Below the pieces are notes generated by a model that worked only from the letters and a program-made list of their open reading frames with translations, was not told where the DNA came from and searched no databases. From Companilactobacillus farciminis KCTC 3681 = DSM 20184 (lineage in GTDB: Bacteria; Bacillota; Bacilli; Lactobacillales; Lactobacillaceae), in assembly GCF_002706745.1 (NCBI RefSeq), contig NZ_CP017702.1, forward strand, positions 2,232,001 to 2,296,000: 64,000 nt of DNA, written 5' to 3'. The stretch's first letter is position 1; every line of letters starts with the position of its first letter. The position numbers and the translations under genes are program-made. Positions 1 through 8,263 of this stretch are shown piece by piece.

Positions 1-327
1 ACGGCTAGGCCAAGGATATTGCATCCCTGAAAAAGCTCCTTTGATGCCGTATTTCTCAGCAAACTTTCCAAAATATTTTCTAAATGAAGCATTGTCTTCG
101 TAGTAAAAATCACCACCACCGGCAGCTGACAAACCTGAAGCTCCACCGACGATAATATGGTCAGCCTCTTTAATTTTATCTGCTAGGATCTGTACTTGTT
201 CTTCATATGGCAACATTGGCTTTTCAGACAACTTTACTGGTGTCTTGCCACTAGCATAGACGTTGAAAAATTGTTGATAGTTTACTTGGGTCTTCATTAC
301 TAATTGTTCATAAAATGATTGATTCAT
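1..327 (-). CDS. SIR2-family (class M sirtuin-like) protein, 3' end cut by window edge
   Basis: Only the first 109 codons are inside the window; the frame is open to base 1. I read it by hand from an ATG at 327, preceded by AAGGAG inside the end of the upstream gene. Residues 61-70 are GGASGLSAAG, the glycine-rich NAD-binding loop of sirtuins. The following stretch (residues 84-108, containing KYF..FA.KYGIKGAFSG) matches the pattern of SirTM sirtuins, which ADP-ribosylate lipoylated carrier proteins or use NAD in related reactions. It starts one base after the stop of a second sirtuin-like gene, so the two are co-transcribed. The zinc ribbon and catalytic segment lie outside the window, so activity cannot be judged. 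Confidence 0.75.
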   Translation of the reverse strand, partial: MNQSFYEQLVMKTQVNYQQFFNVYASGKTPVKLSEKPMLPYEEQVQILADKIKEADHIIVGGASGLSAAGGGDFYYEDNASFRKYFGKFAEKYGIKGAFSGMQYPWPSR

Positions 328-328
328 G

Positions 329-1012
329 TTAATTCTCCTTCAATAAATCCTTAAAAGTAGTTTCGATGTCTCCTGGTAAAGCGATAGACCTTGATTTTAT
401 TTCTGGTGCAATCATGATCTCATTTGCCATATTGAGCGTCACATAATTCCACGAAGGCAATTGACTAACAGCCTTCATCAAAGGTTGCTTGATCAACTTA
501 TTTCGTGAACCGATTCCTAATTCAAGTTGAACGACTTTTTTGTCAGCATATTCGTTGATAAATTGATCAAAACGTTCTTTTTGTTTTTGCCACTGTGGTG
601 ATTGCATTTCTAGTTGGTCAAAGTTTCCCTCTATTTCAAAGATTTTTTCGGGATCAAATCCATTCAATTGGAAATGCGTGTCAGCGTTAGATGTGACGAC
701 AAAATAATCTTTTTGATTAATAATTTGCTTCAACATTGCGAAGATTTCAGTCTTTTGATAATCATCAATCAAATACTGATGCACTTTGCGCATGAATTCT
801 TGATGGTCTGGCGTTGGAATTTGCATAAAGACACCTTGAATCAAGCTGTTAATTCCATATAGAATTTTGAAATGATCAAAATACTTTTCGAAATTATCAT
901 CATCAGCAAAAATGTTATATCCTTCAGCAATCGACAAACCGTTACTAGCACTGATTAGAAGCGCATCGCTTTGGTCAATTAATCGCTTAGCTTCACTTAT
1001 TTGTGTGTTCAT
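329..1012 (-). CDS. SIR2-family protein lacking the zinc ribbon
   Basis: This 227-residue protein has the sirtuin NAD loop SASNGLSIAEG (residues 21-31), a TSNADTHF segment (about 107-114) matching the catalytic TNVD.HF motif, then EGNFDQLE (about 129-136) and LELGIGSRNKLIK near the C terminus, as in class M sirtuins. It contains no cysteine at all, so the four zinc-binding cysteines normal for sirtuins are absent, and it is shorter than the usual size of about 290. The region where the ribbon should sit is a short glutamine/lysine-rich linker. It is the first gene of a two-gene operon with a second sirtuin-like gene and faces a TetR gene across an operator-like palindrome. The function is probably NAD-linked, but a non-catalytic role is possible. 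Confidence 0.7.
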   Translation of the reverse strand: MNTQISEAKRLIDQSDALLISASNGLSIAEGYNIFADDDNFEKYFDHFKILYGINSLIQGVFMQIPTPDHQEFMRKVHQYLIDDYQKTEIFAMLKQIINQKDYFVVTSNADTHFQLNGFDPEKIFEIEGNFDQLEMQSPQWQKQKERFDQFINEYADKKVVQLELGIGSRNKLIKQPLMKAVSQLPSWNYVTLNMANEIMIAPEIKSRSIALPGDIETTFKDLLKEN

Positions 1013-1048
1013 TTATTCTCCTTTATATCCTTCATGTAGTACAATTAT

Positions 1049-1061
1049 GTACACAGTGTAC
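1049..1061. promoter_or_regulatory. Perfect 13-bp palindrome, likely TetR operator
   Basis: GTACACaGTGTAC is a perfect inverted repeat around one central base. It lies in the 132-bp space between the divergent sirtuin operon (starts at 1012) and the TetR gene (starts at 1145). Size, symmetry and placement fit a TetR-family operator controlling both directions. Confidence 0.6.
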
Positions 1062-1144
1062 GAAATATATTTTTTGAAATTAAGAACACTTTTGAAAAAT
1101 TGCTTAGTTTTAAAACAGATTTCAAAAAGTGTAAAGGAGTTTAT

Positions 1145-1744
1145 ATGACTAAGAAAAACAAATTAGACCGGCGAACAATTTATACAGTCAATACCATCAA
1201 GGATTCTTTCTTAGAATTGATCAATCAGGAACCTTATTCACAAATCAACGTTGCTAAATTGTGCCGTCACGCTGATATGACTCGTTCGACTTTTTACTCA
1301 CATTTTGATAATTTATCCGCTGTTCTAAATGCTGTTTTGGACGATGCTATGCTTTTTACTAATGACACTCAAGCTACTGCGACCATTGACCCCACAATCA
1401 GTTTGGATTTATTGAAGGAAAACGAATCGCTTTTACCAGCTTGCCAACGAATCGCTGACTCGTCAAAATATCGTCAATTGTTGATGGACCCAAATTTAAA
1501 TGACTATATTATTGGTCGTATCGTTGCTCATGAAAAGGACCGAATTGTTCCAGCTATCCAGAAAAGAACCGGTCTCAATGAATCAGAGGCGGAATTGCTC
1601 TTCATTTATTCAATTCATGGTTCATTTGCTATCAATAAACGTCATCATTTCGTTAAGGACGACGCCTGGTATCGCGAATTACAATTACTCAATCAATTTA
1701 CCAGTGCCGGCTATGAATCTATCAAAGAAAATAATTCCAACTAA
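1145..1744 (+). CDS. TetR/AcrR family transcriptional regulator
   Basis: This 199-residue regulator has the N-terminal TetR helix-turn-helix at about residues 13-55, ending in the diagnostic TRSTFYSHFDN. The C-terminal ligand domain resembles those of the many small TetR proteins of lactobacilli, and no ligand can be inferred. I chose the ATG at 1145 because AAAGGAG sits just upstream; a longer frame begins at 1100 without a good ribosome site. It is divergent from the sirtuin operon and shares an intergenic palindrome with it, so autoregulation plus control of the sirtuins is the simplest model. A hairpin terminator follows immediately. Confidence 0.85.
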   Translation: MTKKNKLDRRTIYTVNTIKDSFLELINQEPYSQINVAKLCRHADMTRSTFYSHFDNLSAVLNAVLDDAMLFTNDTQATATIDPTISLDLLKENESLLPACQRIADSSKYRQLLMDPNLNDYIIGRIVAHEKDRIVPAIQKRTGLNESEAELLFIYSIHGSFAINKRHHFVKDDAWYRELQLLNQFTSAGYESIKENNSN

Positions 1745-1747
1745 AAA

Positions 1748-1797
1748 ACGTCCACTTAGATAATAGTTATCACACTATATCTAATGGACGTCTTTTT
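1748..1797. terminator. Bidirectional rho-independent terminator
   Basis: Stem ACGTCCA..TAGATA pairs with TATCTA.TGGACGT, followed by a T run on the plus strand and an A run upstream that serves the minus strand. It separates the TetR gene from the convergent ABC operon. Confidence 0.85.
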
Positions 1798-1826
1798 TGA
1801 CTTTAAATTATTAATATTAAAATAAT

Positions 1827-2471
1827 TTAGAATTCCTTTTTTTTCATAATTAAGATGCTGCCAAACATTGAAATCACCAAGGCTATCAATGACACCAATA
1901 AAAAGAGCCAAAACAAGGTTACATCATTCATTTTTGACAATTTCTGTAAAATTCCATTTAAATTCAATGCTTGGAGATTATCTTTAATCAATTTCCCTAA
2001 TAAAAATATAACTCCAATTATACTAATAAGGACGATTCTTCCTTTTTCACCACCGAATTTTAATTGAGCTGGCAACATTAAGGCTAAAGCAATAATCACC
2101 GCTGATAGTAGTGGCATGACTTGTCTAAAAATTTCAGTTACTTCAGAATTATTAATTACTGAAGCTAGTATACTAATTACTGTTCCCAAAACTAAGAAAC
2201 AAATTCCAATCGTCAAACCAAACAAATACTTTTCATAAACATAACCTTTCCTAGTGATTGGCAGCGTGAATAAAAATGCGTTACCATTATCAAATTCGTC
2301 ATAACTGATTGAACTTATAGTAAATAACGATCCAATCATGCCCAAAAATCCAATGGCAAAATAGTTTTCTTTTGACATGACCGTCATAACTAAGGCTATT
2401 GCAATTATCAATAAATAGATGTTTTTTTGTTCCTTCATCAGTTCAAAATCTTTAACAAAAAGTCCCTTCAC
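1827..2471 (-). CDS. ABC-2 type transporter permease
   Basis: This 214-residue integral membrane protein has about six hydrophobic segments and resembles the ABC2_membrane_5 type of small permease. It starts with GTG overlapping the stop of the ATPase gene by one base (TAGTG), so the two are translationally coupled. It is the last gene of a GntR-ATPase-permease operon, the YtrA-like arrangement of Firmicutes, where such transporters respond to cell-envelope stress or peptide antibiotics. The substrate cannot be read from the sequence. Confidence 0.8.
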   Translation of the reverse strand: MKGLFVKDFELMKEQKNIYLLIIAIALVMTVMSKENYFAIGFLGMIGSLFTISSISYDEFDNGNAFLFTLPITRKGYVYEKYLFGLTIGICFLVLGTVISILASVINNSEVTEIFRQVMPLLSAVIIALALMLPAQLKFGGEKGRIVLISIIGVIFLLGKLIKDNLQALNLNGILQKLSKMNDVTLFWLFLLVSLIALVISMFGSILIMKKKEF

Positions 2472-3319
2472 TACTTTTCACCTCGACTCATCATTGTAAT
2501 TACTTCGTCAATACTGCCATTTTCTACTATTAAGCTAGGAAAATTCTCTAAGTAAAACTGCTTTTGATTAGTCAAACAACTATAACCAAAGTTTTCCTTT
2601 TTAACTTTAAGCAAATAATTTTTATCTAATTCAACAAATTGTTCTTCATTCACTTTTAACATTCCATAATCACTCAACAAAACATCTGTGTCTTCATGCA
2701 AAATAATTTTCCCTTGATCAATCATATATAAGTCATCACACAACGATTCCAAATCGCTGGAAATATGCGAACTGATTAAAATGGAATTATTCTCATCATT
2801 CTCTAAAAACATTCTCAAAATATCTAGCAATTCATCTCTAGCAACCACGTCTAACCCAGCTGTTGGTTCATCTAGAATCAATAATTTAGCCTTATGAGAC
2901 ATTGCAACGAGAATCTTGATTTTTACTTTCATCCCCGTTGATAATTCTTTAATTTTCTTATTCCAAGGTAACCCAAAGTCATCAACTTGTTTAATAAAAA
3001 AATCTCTATCAAATTTTTTATACAAATTACTTAAAACTGGCATGATATCTTTGAGAGTTAAATATCCACTGAAACCAGAATCAGCTAAAACCACGCCAAT
3101 ATCTTCCTTATCTGCAACACTAACTTGTGAGATTGGCTTATCAAACAATGAAATCGAACCACTATCAATCTTAATTAATCCCAAAATTGCTTTAAAAGTT
3201 GTACTTTTACCAGAACCATTCTGACCAATCAAGCCGGTAACCTGTCCCTCTTTTACTTTTAAAGAACAATCAAGTGAAAATTTGGGATATTCCTTTTTAA
3301 TATTTTTTACTTCTAACAT
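2471..3319 (-). CDS. ABC transporter ATP-binding protein
   Basis: This 282-residue nucleotide-binding subunit has Walker A GQNGSGKST near residue 33, a degenerate signature region LSTGMKVKI, Walker B LLILDEPTAGLD, and an SSH switch motif. Beyond about residue 215 there is an extra C-terminal domain typical of drug/peptide exporters of the BcrA/YtrB type. It is preceded by TTGGAGG and starts two bases after the GntR stop. Its partner permease overlaps its stop codon. Confidence 0.88.
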   Translation of the reverse strand: MLEVKNIKKEYPKFSLDCSLKVKEGQVTGLIGQNGSGKSTTFKAILGLIKIDSGSISLFDKPISQVSVADKEDIGVVLADSGFSGYLTLKDIMPVLSNLYKKFDRDFFIKQVDDFGLPWNKKIKELSTGMKVKIKILVAMSHKAKLLILDEPTAGLDVVARDELLDILRMFLENDENNSILISSHISSDLESLCDDLYMIDQGKIILHEDTDVLLSDYGMLKVNEEQFVELDKNYLLKVKKENFGYSCLTNQKQFYLENFPSLIVENGSIDEVITMMSRGEK

Positions 3320-3321
3320 GA

Positions 3322-3693
3322 TTAATCCTCCAAAATTAACTCGAACATCTTTTTTAAATCGCCATCACTAATTCCAAAACTTCTGCCTTTTTGAATGGCC
3401 TTTTCAAAATCTACTTCCAGCTCTTTTTTCTGATCTTCAAATAATAAATCAGTGTTAGTTGCTGTAACATACGTTCCCTTGCCATGAATCGTAATAGTAA
3501 ATCCTAGTTCATCTAATTGATCGTACGCTTTCTTGACAGTTAAAGCGCTAACCTTAGATTCTCTTGCCAAAGACCGAACTGAAGGAAGATTATCATTTTC
3601 CTTTAACTCACCTTTTCGAATTAAAGTTTTGATTTGTTCAATTATTTGTTCATAAATTGGAATCATAGATGAGTGATTGATAATAATTTTCAT
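3322..3693 (-). CDS. GntR family regulator, YtrA subfamily
   Basis: This 123-residue protein has a GntR winged helix at about residues 10-75 (PIYEQIIEQIKTLI, then LPSVRSLARESKVSALTVKKAYDQL in outline) and only a short C-terminal tail of about 45 residues, as in the YtrA subfamily. Such regulators lack a ligand domain of normal size and repress the ABC transporter genes encoded with them. It is the first gene of the operon and lies just downstream of a large symmetric operator-like sequence. Confidence 0.88.
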   Translation of the reverse strand: MKIIINHSSMIPIYEQIIEQIKTLIRKGELKENDNLPSVRSLARESKVSALTVKKAYDQLDELGFTITIHGKGTYVTATNTDLLFEDQKKELEVDFEKAIQKGRSFGISDGDLKKMFELILED

Positions 3694-3712
3694 TCATTTT
3701 CTCCTTTGCGTA

Positions 3713-3763
3713 TAAACAGTATATAACAGTTACTAACAGTTGCCAAGTGTTATACACTGTTTA
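3713..3763. promoter_or_regulatory. Large inverted-repeat operator of the GntR/ABC operon
   Basis: TAAACAGTATATAACA at 3713-3728 and its inverted partner at 3748-3763 match at 15 of 16 positions. Inside the left part, AACAGT recurs at 3715, 3725 and 3735, exactly 10 bp apart, and once inverted at 3756-3761. This is a multi-half-site operator directly upstream of the regulator gene. Confidence 0.7.
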
Positions 3764-3775
3764 TTCGCAAAAAAA

Positions 3776-3829
3776 TAAAAAAGTAGCTATTCAAACCAGT
3801 AAAATTACGGAATGAATAACTACTTTTTA
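3776..3829. terminator. Bidirectional terminator after the degV-family gene
   Basis: AAAAGTAG.TATTCA pairs with TGAATAACTACTTTT across a loop of about 20 bases, with T tracts on both strands. It ends the degV-family transcript on the minus strand. Confidence 0.75.
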
Positions 3830-4678
3830 TTATATTTTAACTACTGCGACCCCTATCAAACCAGGTCCAGTGTGAACTCCTAAAGCAGGTCCAACTTGTT
3901 CAGTAAATTCTTGTTGGCCTTGAATTCCATTGTCATGCAAAATATCCAACATGTGTTGCCCACCAGCTTCATCGGCTCCATGACCAATACCAATTAAATA
4001 TTTATCACCATCATTGATGAAATCTTGAGCGTAACCCAACATCATCTTTTGACCTTTTTTCATACCACGAGCTTTGGCAGCAATCGTATAAGTACCTTCA
4101 GGTGTACAAGTGACGATCGGTGCTAATTTCAACATTCCACCAACTGCAGAAGCGACCGCACTAATTCGACCACCGGCACGTAAATAAGTCAAAGTTGGAA
4201 TACAGAAGTAGACCATTGCATTTTGACACATCTTTTCAACTGCAGCAGCTACTTCATCAAAACTCTTGCCTTCATCAATCAAGTTCTTAGCACCAATAGC
4301 AATCAAACCAGAAGCAATGGCGACTTGTTTTGTATCAAAGTACTTCGAAACAAAGCGGTCATCGTCATCTAAGAAGACTTTCAAAAAATTAAACGTTCCG
4401 CTCAAACCTGAAGAAACGGAAATAGAAATAATGTGTGTATAGCCATCTTCAGCAATCTGATCCAAAGTCTTTTGAATTGATTCTCCCGATGGCAACGAAG
4501 TCTTAGGAATTTCCACGGGTAAGTTTTGGTAAACTTCTTCAGCCGAAATATCGACTCGATCTAAATAAGTTTTGTCATGGTAAGCAATTTGCATTGGCAA
4601 TTCATAAATACCAGTTTTTTTGAGATATTCTTTAGGCAAATCACAACAAGAATCTACCAATACAGCAATCTTTTCCAT
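3830..4678 (-). CDS. DegV family fatty-acid-binding protein
   Basis: This 282-residue protein has the DegV N-terminal signature (IAVLVDSCCDLP at the start), the SSGLSGT loop near residue 88 and a C-terminal HTGPGLIGV motif. DegV/FakB proteins bind fatty acids or acyl-phosphates and in some species present them to the kinase FakA; no fakA is in this window. It starts 5 bases after the stop of the DUF1836 gene, indicating an operon, a pairing common in lactobacilli. Confidence 0.88.
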   Translation of the reverse strand: MEKIAVLVDSCCDLPKEYLKKTGIYELPMQIAYHDKTYLDRVDISAEEVYQNLPVEIPKTSLPSGESIQKTLDQIAEDGYTHIISISVSSGLSGTFNFLKVFLDDDDRFVSKYFDTKQVAIASGLIAIGAKNLIDEGKSFDEVAAAVEKMCQNAMVYFCIPTLTYLRAGGRISAVASAVGGMLKLAPIVTCTPEGTYTIAAKARGMKKGQKMMLGYAQDFINDGDKYLIGIGHGADEAGGQHMLDILHDNGIQGQQEFTEQVGPALGVHTGPGLIGVAVVKI

Positions 4679-4683
4679 CTTAA

Positions 4684-5214
4684 TTAACTCTTTTCATCTG
4701 AATTATTTTCAATCATTAATATTTTCTTCGTAATTAGTCTCGTAGCAAAAGCCATTGTCACCATTTCGACCATCAAATAAGCTGAAGATTGATCCTTTTC
4801 AGATAAAACCTGATTCTCTTCACGATGATTCAACATGCGCAAAGCTATTTCTTGTTTGTCACAAAAGAAATCATAAGCGTTGGCAATGCCGCCATTTAAA
4901 CCGGTCATTACCTTCAAGCCTTCTTCAATATCATTAATTGAAACTACTTGTTTCAAAAAAGTTATGGCAATCAAATATGCTAAATGTTCACGAGTATATC
5001 GTTTCTTCTCTGGATGAGGTAACAACCCGTTCTTGACGTAGTTATTGACCATCGATGTGGTGACAACTGGACTATCCTCCAACCAAATTGGCTCAATATA
5101 TTTATCAACGAGTGTCAGAAGTTGATCACGATACAGATCCAACTCTGGTAAGTCCTCAAATCTTGGTAGATGATAAGCCTCCACCTTGTCTAACCAATCT
5201 TGTAATTCATCCAT
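4684..5214 (-). CDS. DUF1836 domain-containing protein
   Basis: This 176-residue soluble protein fits DUF1836: an N-terminal segment of about 45 residues, then a MerR-like helix-turn-helix region (TTSMVNNYVKNGLLP followed by KKRYTREHLAYLI) and helical C-terminal sequence. The family has no firmly established function; the helix-turn-helix pattern suggests DNA binding. The ribosome site AAAAGGAG precedes the ATG, and the DegV gene follows in the same transcript. Confidence 0.8.
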   Translation of the reverse strand: MDELQDWLDKVEAYHLPRFEDLPELDLYRDQLLTLVDKYIEPIWLEDSPVVTTSMVNNYVKNGLLPHPEKKRYTREHLAYLIAITFLKQVVSINDIEEGLKVMTGLNGGIANAYDFFCDKQEIALRMLNHREENQVLSEKDQSSAYLMVEMVTMAFATRLITKKILMIENNSDEKS

Positions 5215-5329
5215 AAGAAAGCGCTCCTTTTGTAATTACTTTTATAATTTATCATAGTTATCTTAACTATTCAATCTAGTTTTTAAAACTAGGTGTAAAT
5301 TTATTCTAATTCTTATCTTATTGTATCAA

Positions 5330-5358
5330 AAAAAGTCTTGAATACTATTCAAGACTTT
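5330..5358. terminator. Terminator overlapping the stop codon of the first APC permease gene
   Basis: AAAGTCTTGAAT / ATTCAAGACTTT forms a perfect 12-bp stem with a 3-base loop and a T run reading leftward. It covers the last codons and stop of the permease gene, leaving no 3' untranslated region. Confidence 0.8.
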
Positions 5359-6973
5359 CCTTCAAATCATGCTCACGCCAACCCATGGCAACTATTAGAG
5401 TTAAACCGGCAGCGGTCAGTAAAATGATATAACCAATATTGCGACTGAAATTAACATCACCCAAATACAAATCTCCGACTAAGGTACCTAGAACGGCAAC
5501 CCAGATACCGATACGTTGGATTCTTGTAAAGGCAGTTCCAGTCTGACTGCGTCTTTCTCTCTTCGTAATGTATGGTAGTACAAAACCGAGACCAATTAAA
5601 ACAATAATGGCTACGAAATTGATAACTAACTCATACCACCACATCGTTGATCCAAATGGCACATCTTGTGGACCGACAGCAGCGACAGTTGCTACTCCAG
5701 TCAAGATCAAGCACCACCAACCAACGGCTAGCGAAAGTTTTTTATTTTTAATGTAAACATAACCCGATTTATACTTATCGTCATTCATTCTAATCTTAAT
5801 GAAAGACCAGAAGATCCAACAAGTTACACCCGGTGAAATAATTCCGTTTAAATTCAACAGCCAATTGAAGATGTCTTTCATGTTAGGCAACAAAATACCT
5901 AAGAACATAATAAAGGCACTCAACCCAACTGTTAAAATATAGCCATTAATTGGCAATCCAGCGGAATTAGTCTTTCGTAAAAACTTAGGCATGTAACGAT
6001 TACCCGTATCAGAAATCAACATTCTCGTCATTGCATTCAACAAGACGGCCAACAAAGCAGCTAAATAGAAAATTTCAGTAAAAGCAAACACGTACATCAA
6101 AGTATTTCCCATGTGGAACCTTTGACCTAAGGCTTGGAAAGCATAATATGATCCGTTGATTTTTAAATCATCTGGCAAATGGTAAGCATTGAAAAATACT
6201 CCCAATGAAAATGAGCCAAAAATAGTTAAAAATCCGGTCATAATCGACAACATGATCATCGCTTTGGGAAAATCACGATTAGGATTACGCATCTTCGTTA
6301 CGAACGGTGCAATTCTTTCTGCCCCATTGATGGCAAAAATTAAGAACCCTAGAGTCGTCAAATAATGTAAATTAAAAGTCGGTACGATCGTGTGAACGGT
6401 TAAAGGTTTAGTCGCAATGTGACCACCCATACCTAAAGCAGTGACGGTCATTACTACGAATAGAACTGTCATCCCGAACATGGCAATTCCACCAATCGTA
6501 CTCAATACTTCTAACGAATGTTCAAAACGGGATTGAATGATTATAAAGAATACAAAGATCAACAAAGTGAACAAGGCAAAACTGCTATTAGACATTTGTG
6601 TCTGTAAGTTAGCATTTCCATTGAAGACCCAACCTAACGCGACCGCAATCGTATTAGCGGTATCAACAACGTACGGAATCGATGCGGCCCAATAAGTCCA
6701 AGCAGCAAAATATCCCAAAAACTCCCCACTAGTTTCTCTTACCCATGAAGTTAATCCTCCACCGTCATCATCAAAGGTGGACCCTAATTGTCCAACCATC
6801 AACGAATACGGAATAACATACATGAGAATCATAATGATCCAGGACGTAATAACGCCCATCCCTTGATTCTGGAAATTGTAGGTCAGATCGTCGAATCCAA
6901 CTACGGTTACAAAATCCATAAGGGCCAACACTGGCCAGCTGATGTATCTCTTCTTTGTATCTAATTCTGTCAT
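5345..6973 (-). CDS. APC superfamily amino acid permease (paralogue 1)
   Basis: This 542-residue membrane protein has about 12-13 hydrophobic segments and the APC signature near the N terminus (VTVVGFDDLTYNFQNQG, then GGGLTSWVR and WTYWAASIPYV). The layout resembles the YjeM/GadC group of amino acid antiporters, but the substrate is unknown. It is highly similar throughout to the permease at 9262-10884, so the two are recent duplicates. Its upstream region carries a copy of the dispersed repeat split by the IS element. The start has GAGGAAAA as ribosome site. Confidence 0.85.
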   Translation of the reverse strand: MTELDTKKRYISWPVLALMDFVTVVGFDDLTYNFQNQGMGVITSWIIMILMYVIPYSLMVGQLGSTFDDDGGGLTSWVRETSGEFLGYFAAWTYWAASIPYVVDTANTIAVALGWVFNGNANLQTQMSNSSFALFTLLIFVFFIIIQSRFEHSLEVLSTIGGIAMFGMTVLFVVMTVTALGMGGHIATKPLTVHTIVPTFNLHYLTTLGFLIFAINGAERIAPFVTKMRNPNRDFPKAMIMLSIMTGFLTIFGSFSLGVFFNAYHLPDDLKINGSYYAFQALGQRFHMGNTLMYVFAFTEIFYLAALLAVLLNAMTRMLISDTGNRYMPKFLRKTNSAGLPINGYILTVGLSAFIMFLGILLPNMKDIFNWLLNLNGIISPGVTCWIFWSFIKIRMNDDKYKSGYVYIKNKKLSLAVGWWCLILTGVATVAAVGPQDVPFGSTMWWYELVINFVAIIVLIGLGFVLPYITKRERRSQTGTAFTRIQRIGIWVAVLGTLVGDLYLGDVNFSRNIGYIILLTAAGLTLIVAMGWREHDLKESLE

Positions 6974-7267
6974 GGCGTTTTCCTCAAGTGAAAATAAATC
7001 ATCTTTCTAATTTATTCACCTAACGGTTAATTCAAATATACAATACTTTTTGAATAATAGGAGAAAAATGATTTAAAAATATCAAATAATTTAAGCGCTT
7101 ACTTACCCGACATGACCGCAATCTAAAAAGATTGACCTTTTGGTGTACATTATGGAAAATAAGCAACTCGAAATATTTTACCATAAAAAATCTGGGAGTG
7201 ATATATAAATATTTTCTCTCCTGATTTGCCTACATTTATTCAAAAAAAGATATCATTAAAAGTTTAG
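6974..7267. other. Intergenic region upstream of the first APC permease
   Basis: No gene is seen here. It holds a TAAGCGCTTA palindrome at 7092-7101, which only loosely resembles a catabolite-responsive element, and a small CAATC/GATTG hairpin near 7129-7144. I could not fix a promoter. The left part of the dispersed repeat begins at about 7268. Confidence 0.4.
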
Positions 7268-7314
7268 TTGGTGGTAATTTTCCGTCCTCCATATCGAAGA
7301 AAATTTGGCTGGAA
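7268..7314 (+). repeat. Dispersed structured repeat, copy A, left part
   Basis: This is the first 47 bases of the repeat (TTGGTGGTAATTTTCCG, then GTCCTCCAT and the left arm of the main stem). The repeat continues at 9014 after the IS. The 3 bases GAA at 7312-7314 are duplicated at 9011-9013. Confidence 0.85.
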
Positions 7315-7369
7315 TGCACTCTGCCTTGTCAAGTTGACATTTCAATAGAGTTAAAATTATAAAACATAT

Positions 7370-8263
7370 TTAAATGGCTTTATTCCGGTATTCCGCTGGA
7401 GTAAAGCCATTTATTTTGTCTGATCTATCTTGATTGTTAAAGTAATCTATTCCTTCTTTAACTAGATTCTTCAACTCTTCCAGCGTAGCTGGTGTAGGAT
7501 GAAGATCCATCCAACGTAATTTAAAATCGTTCCACCAGCGTTCCATTGGTGAATTATCATAAGGAGTCCCTGGTCTGGACATACTTCTAGAAACTTTATG
7601 TTGTGCTAGTAATTTATTAAAACTGTTAGCTACATAAGCTGACCCTCGGTCCGTATGGACCATAGGGTGCACGTCTCCTTCATTTTTAAATACTTCTTCA
7701 AACATGGTCATTTCAGCTTCTGCCGTCTCAGTGGGTGTTATTATGTATCCCAATAGAAAACGTCCATAAAGATCCAATATTCCACTTAGTCGTACTTTGT
7801 ATCTTTTATTTGGTCCATATTCTATTTGTGTTGAATCTGTTAGCCAAACTTCATTTGGCTTAGTAACTTTAAAATTTTGATCTAAGATATTATCTTGAAT
7901 ATATTTTTCTTCTTTTTCTTTTCTATTTATCTTTTTCTTCCGTACTTTACAAACAAGATTCAATTCATTCATTACTCTTCTTACTCGTTTTAATGATAAT
8001 TTAAATCCTAGTTTATTTTCGTGTATAAGATGAGTAAGTATTTTACCTGCTCCAACACTTCCATTGTGTTCTTCATATATTCTCTTAACATGTTTTTTTA
8101 GAGTTCTGTCTTGTTTTTCCCAGACAGTTTCTTTACGATTAATGCTTTTGTGATAGGCTTGTCGACTGACACCTATGTACTCTAATAGGATAGTTTCCCA
8201 TCCATGATGGCTTTGACATACTTCCTTTATCGCTTGGTAAGCATGCCTATGCTGTTTGTTCAC
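7370..8263 (-). CDS. IS3-family transposase OrfB (DDE integrase)
   Basis: This 297-residue protein has an N-terminal HTH_21-type segment, then an rve integrase core. Candidate catalytic residues are D in WLTDSTQI, D in VHTDRGSAY and E in PMERWWNDFK, the DDE triad with the expected G/S-rich context. It starts with GTG overlapping the orfA stop as GTGA, with GGGGAG upstream, so it can be reinitiated. It also lies in the -1 frame of orfA with no stop between, so a fused OrfAB made by frameshifting is possible. Confidence 0.92.
   Translation of the reverse strand: MNKQHRHAYQAIKEVCQSHHGWETILLEYIGVSRQAYHKSINRKETVWEKQDRTLKKHVKRIYEEHNGSVGAGKILTHLIHENKLGFKLSLKRVRRVMNELNLVCKVRKKKINRKEKEEKYIQDNILDQNFKVTKPNEVWLTDSTQIEYGPNKRYKVRLSGILDLYGRFLLGYIITPTETAEAEMTMFEEVFKNEGDVHPMVHTDRGSAYVANSFNKLLAQHKVSRSMSRPGTPYDNSPMERWWNDFKLRWMDLHPTPATLEELKNLVKEGIDYFNNQDRSDKINGFTPAEYRNKAI

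Noticed and set aside
2916..3224. 102-codon frame opposite the ABC ATPase gene
   Set aside because: The ATPase motifs on the other strand explain the sequence fully.
7092..7101. TAAGCGCTTA as a catabolite-responsive element
   Set aside because: It has only a partial match to the cre consensus and no promoter could be set next to it; mentioned in the intergenic entry only.
8260..8263. Frameshift mutation in the IS transposase
   Set aside because: The GTGA overlap and the in-frame A run are normal for IS3 elements, so the two frames are not evidence of decay.
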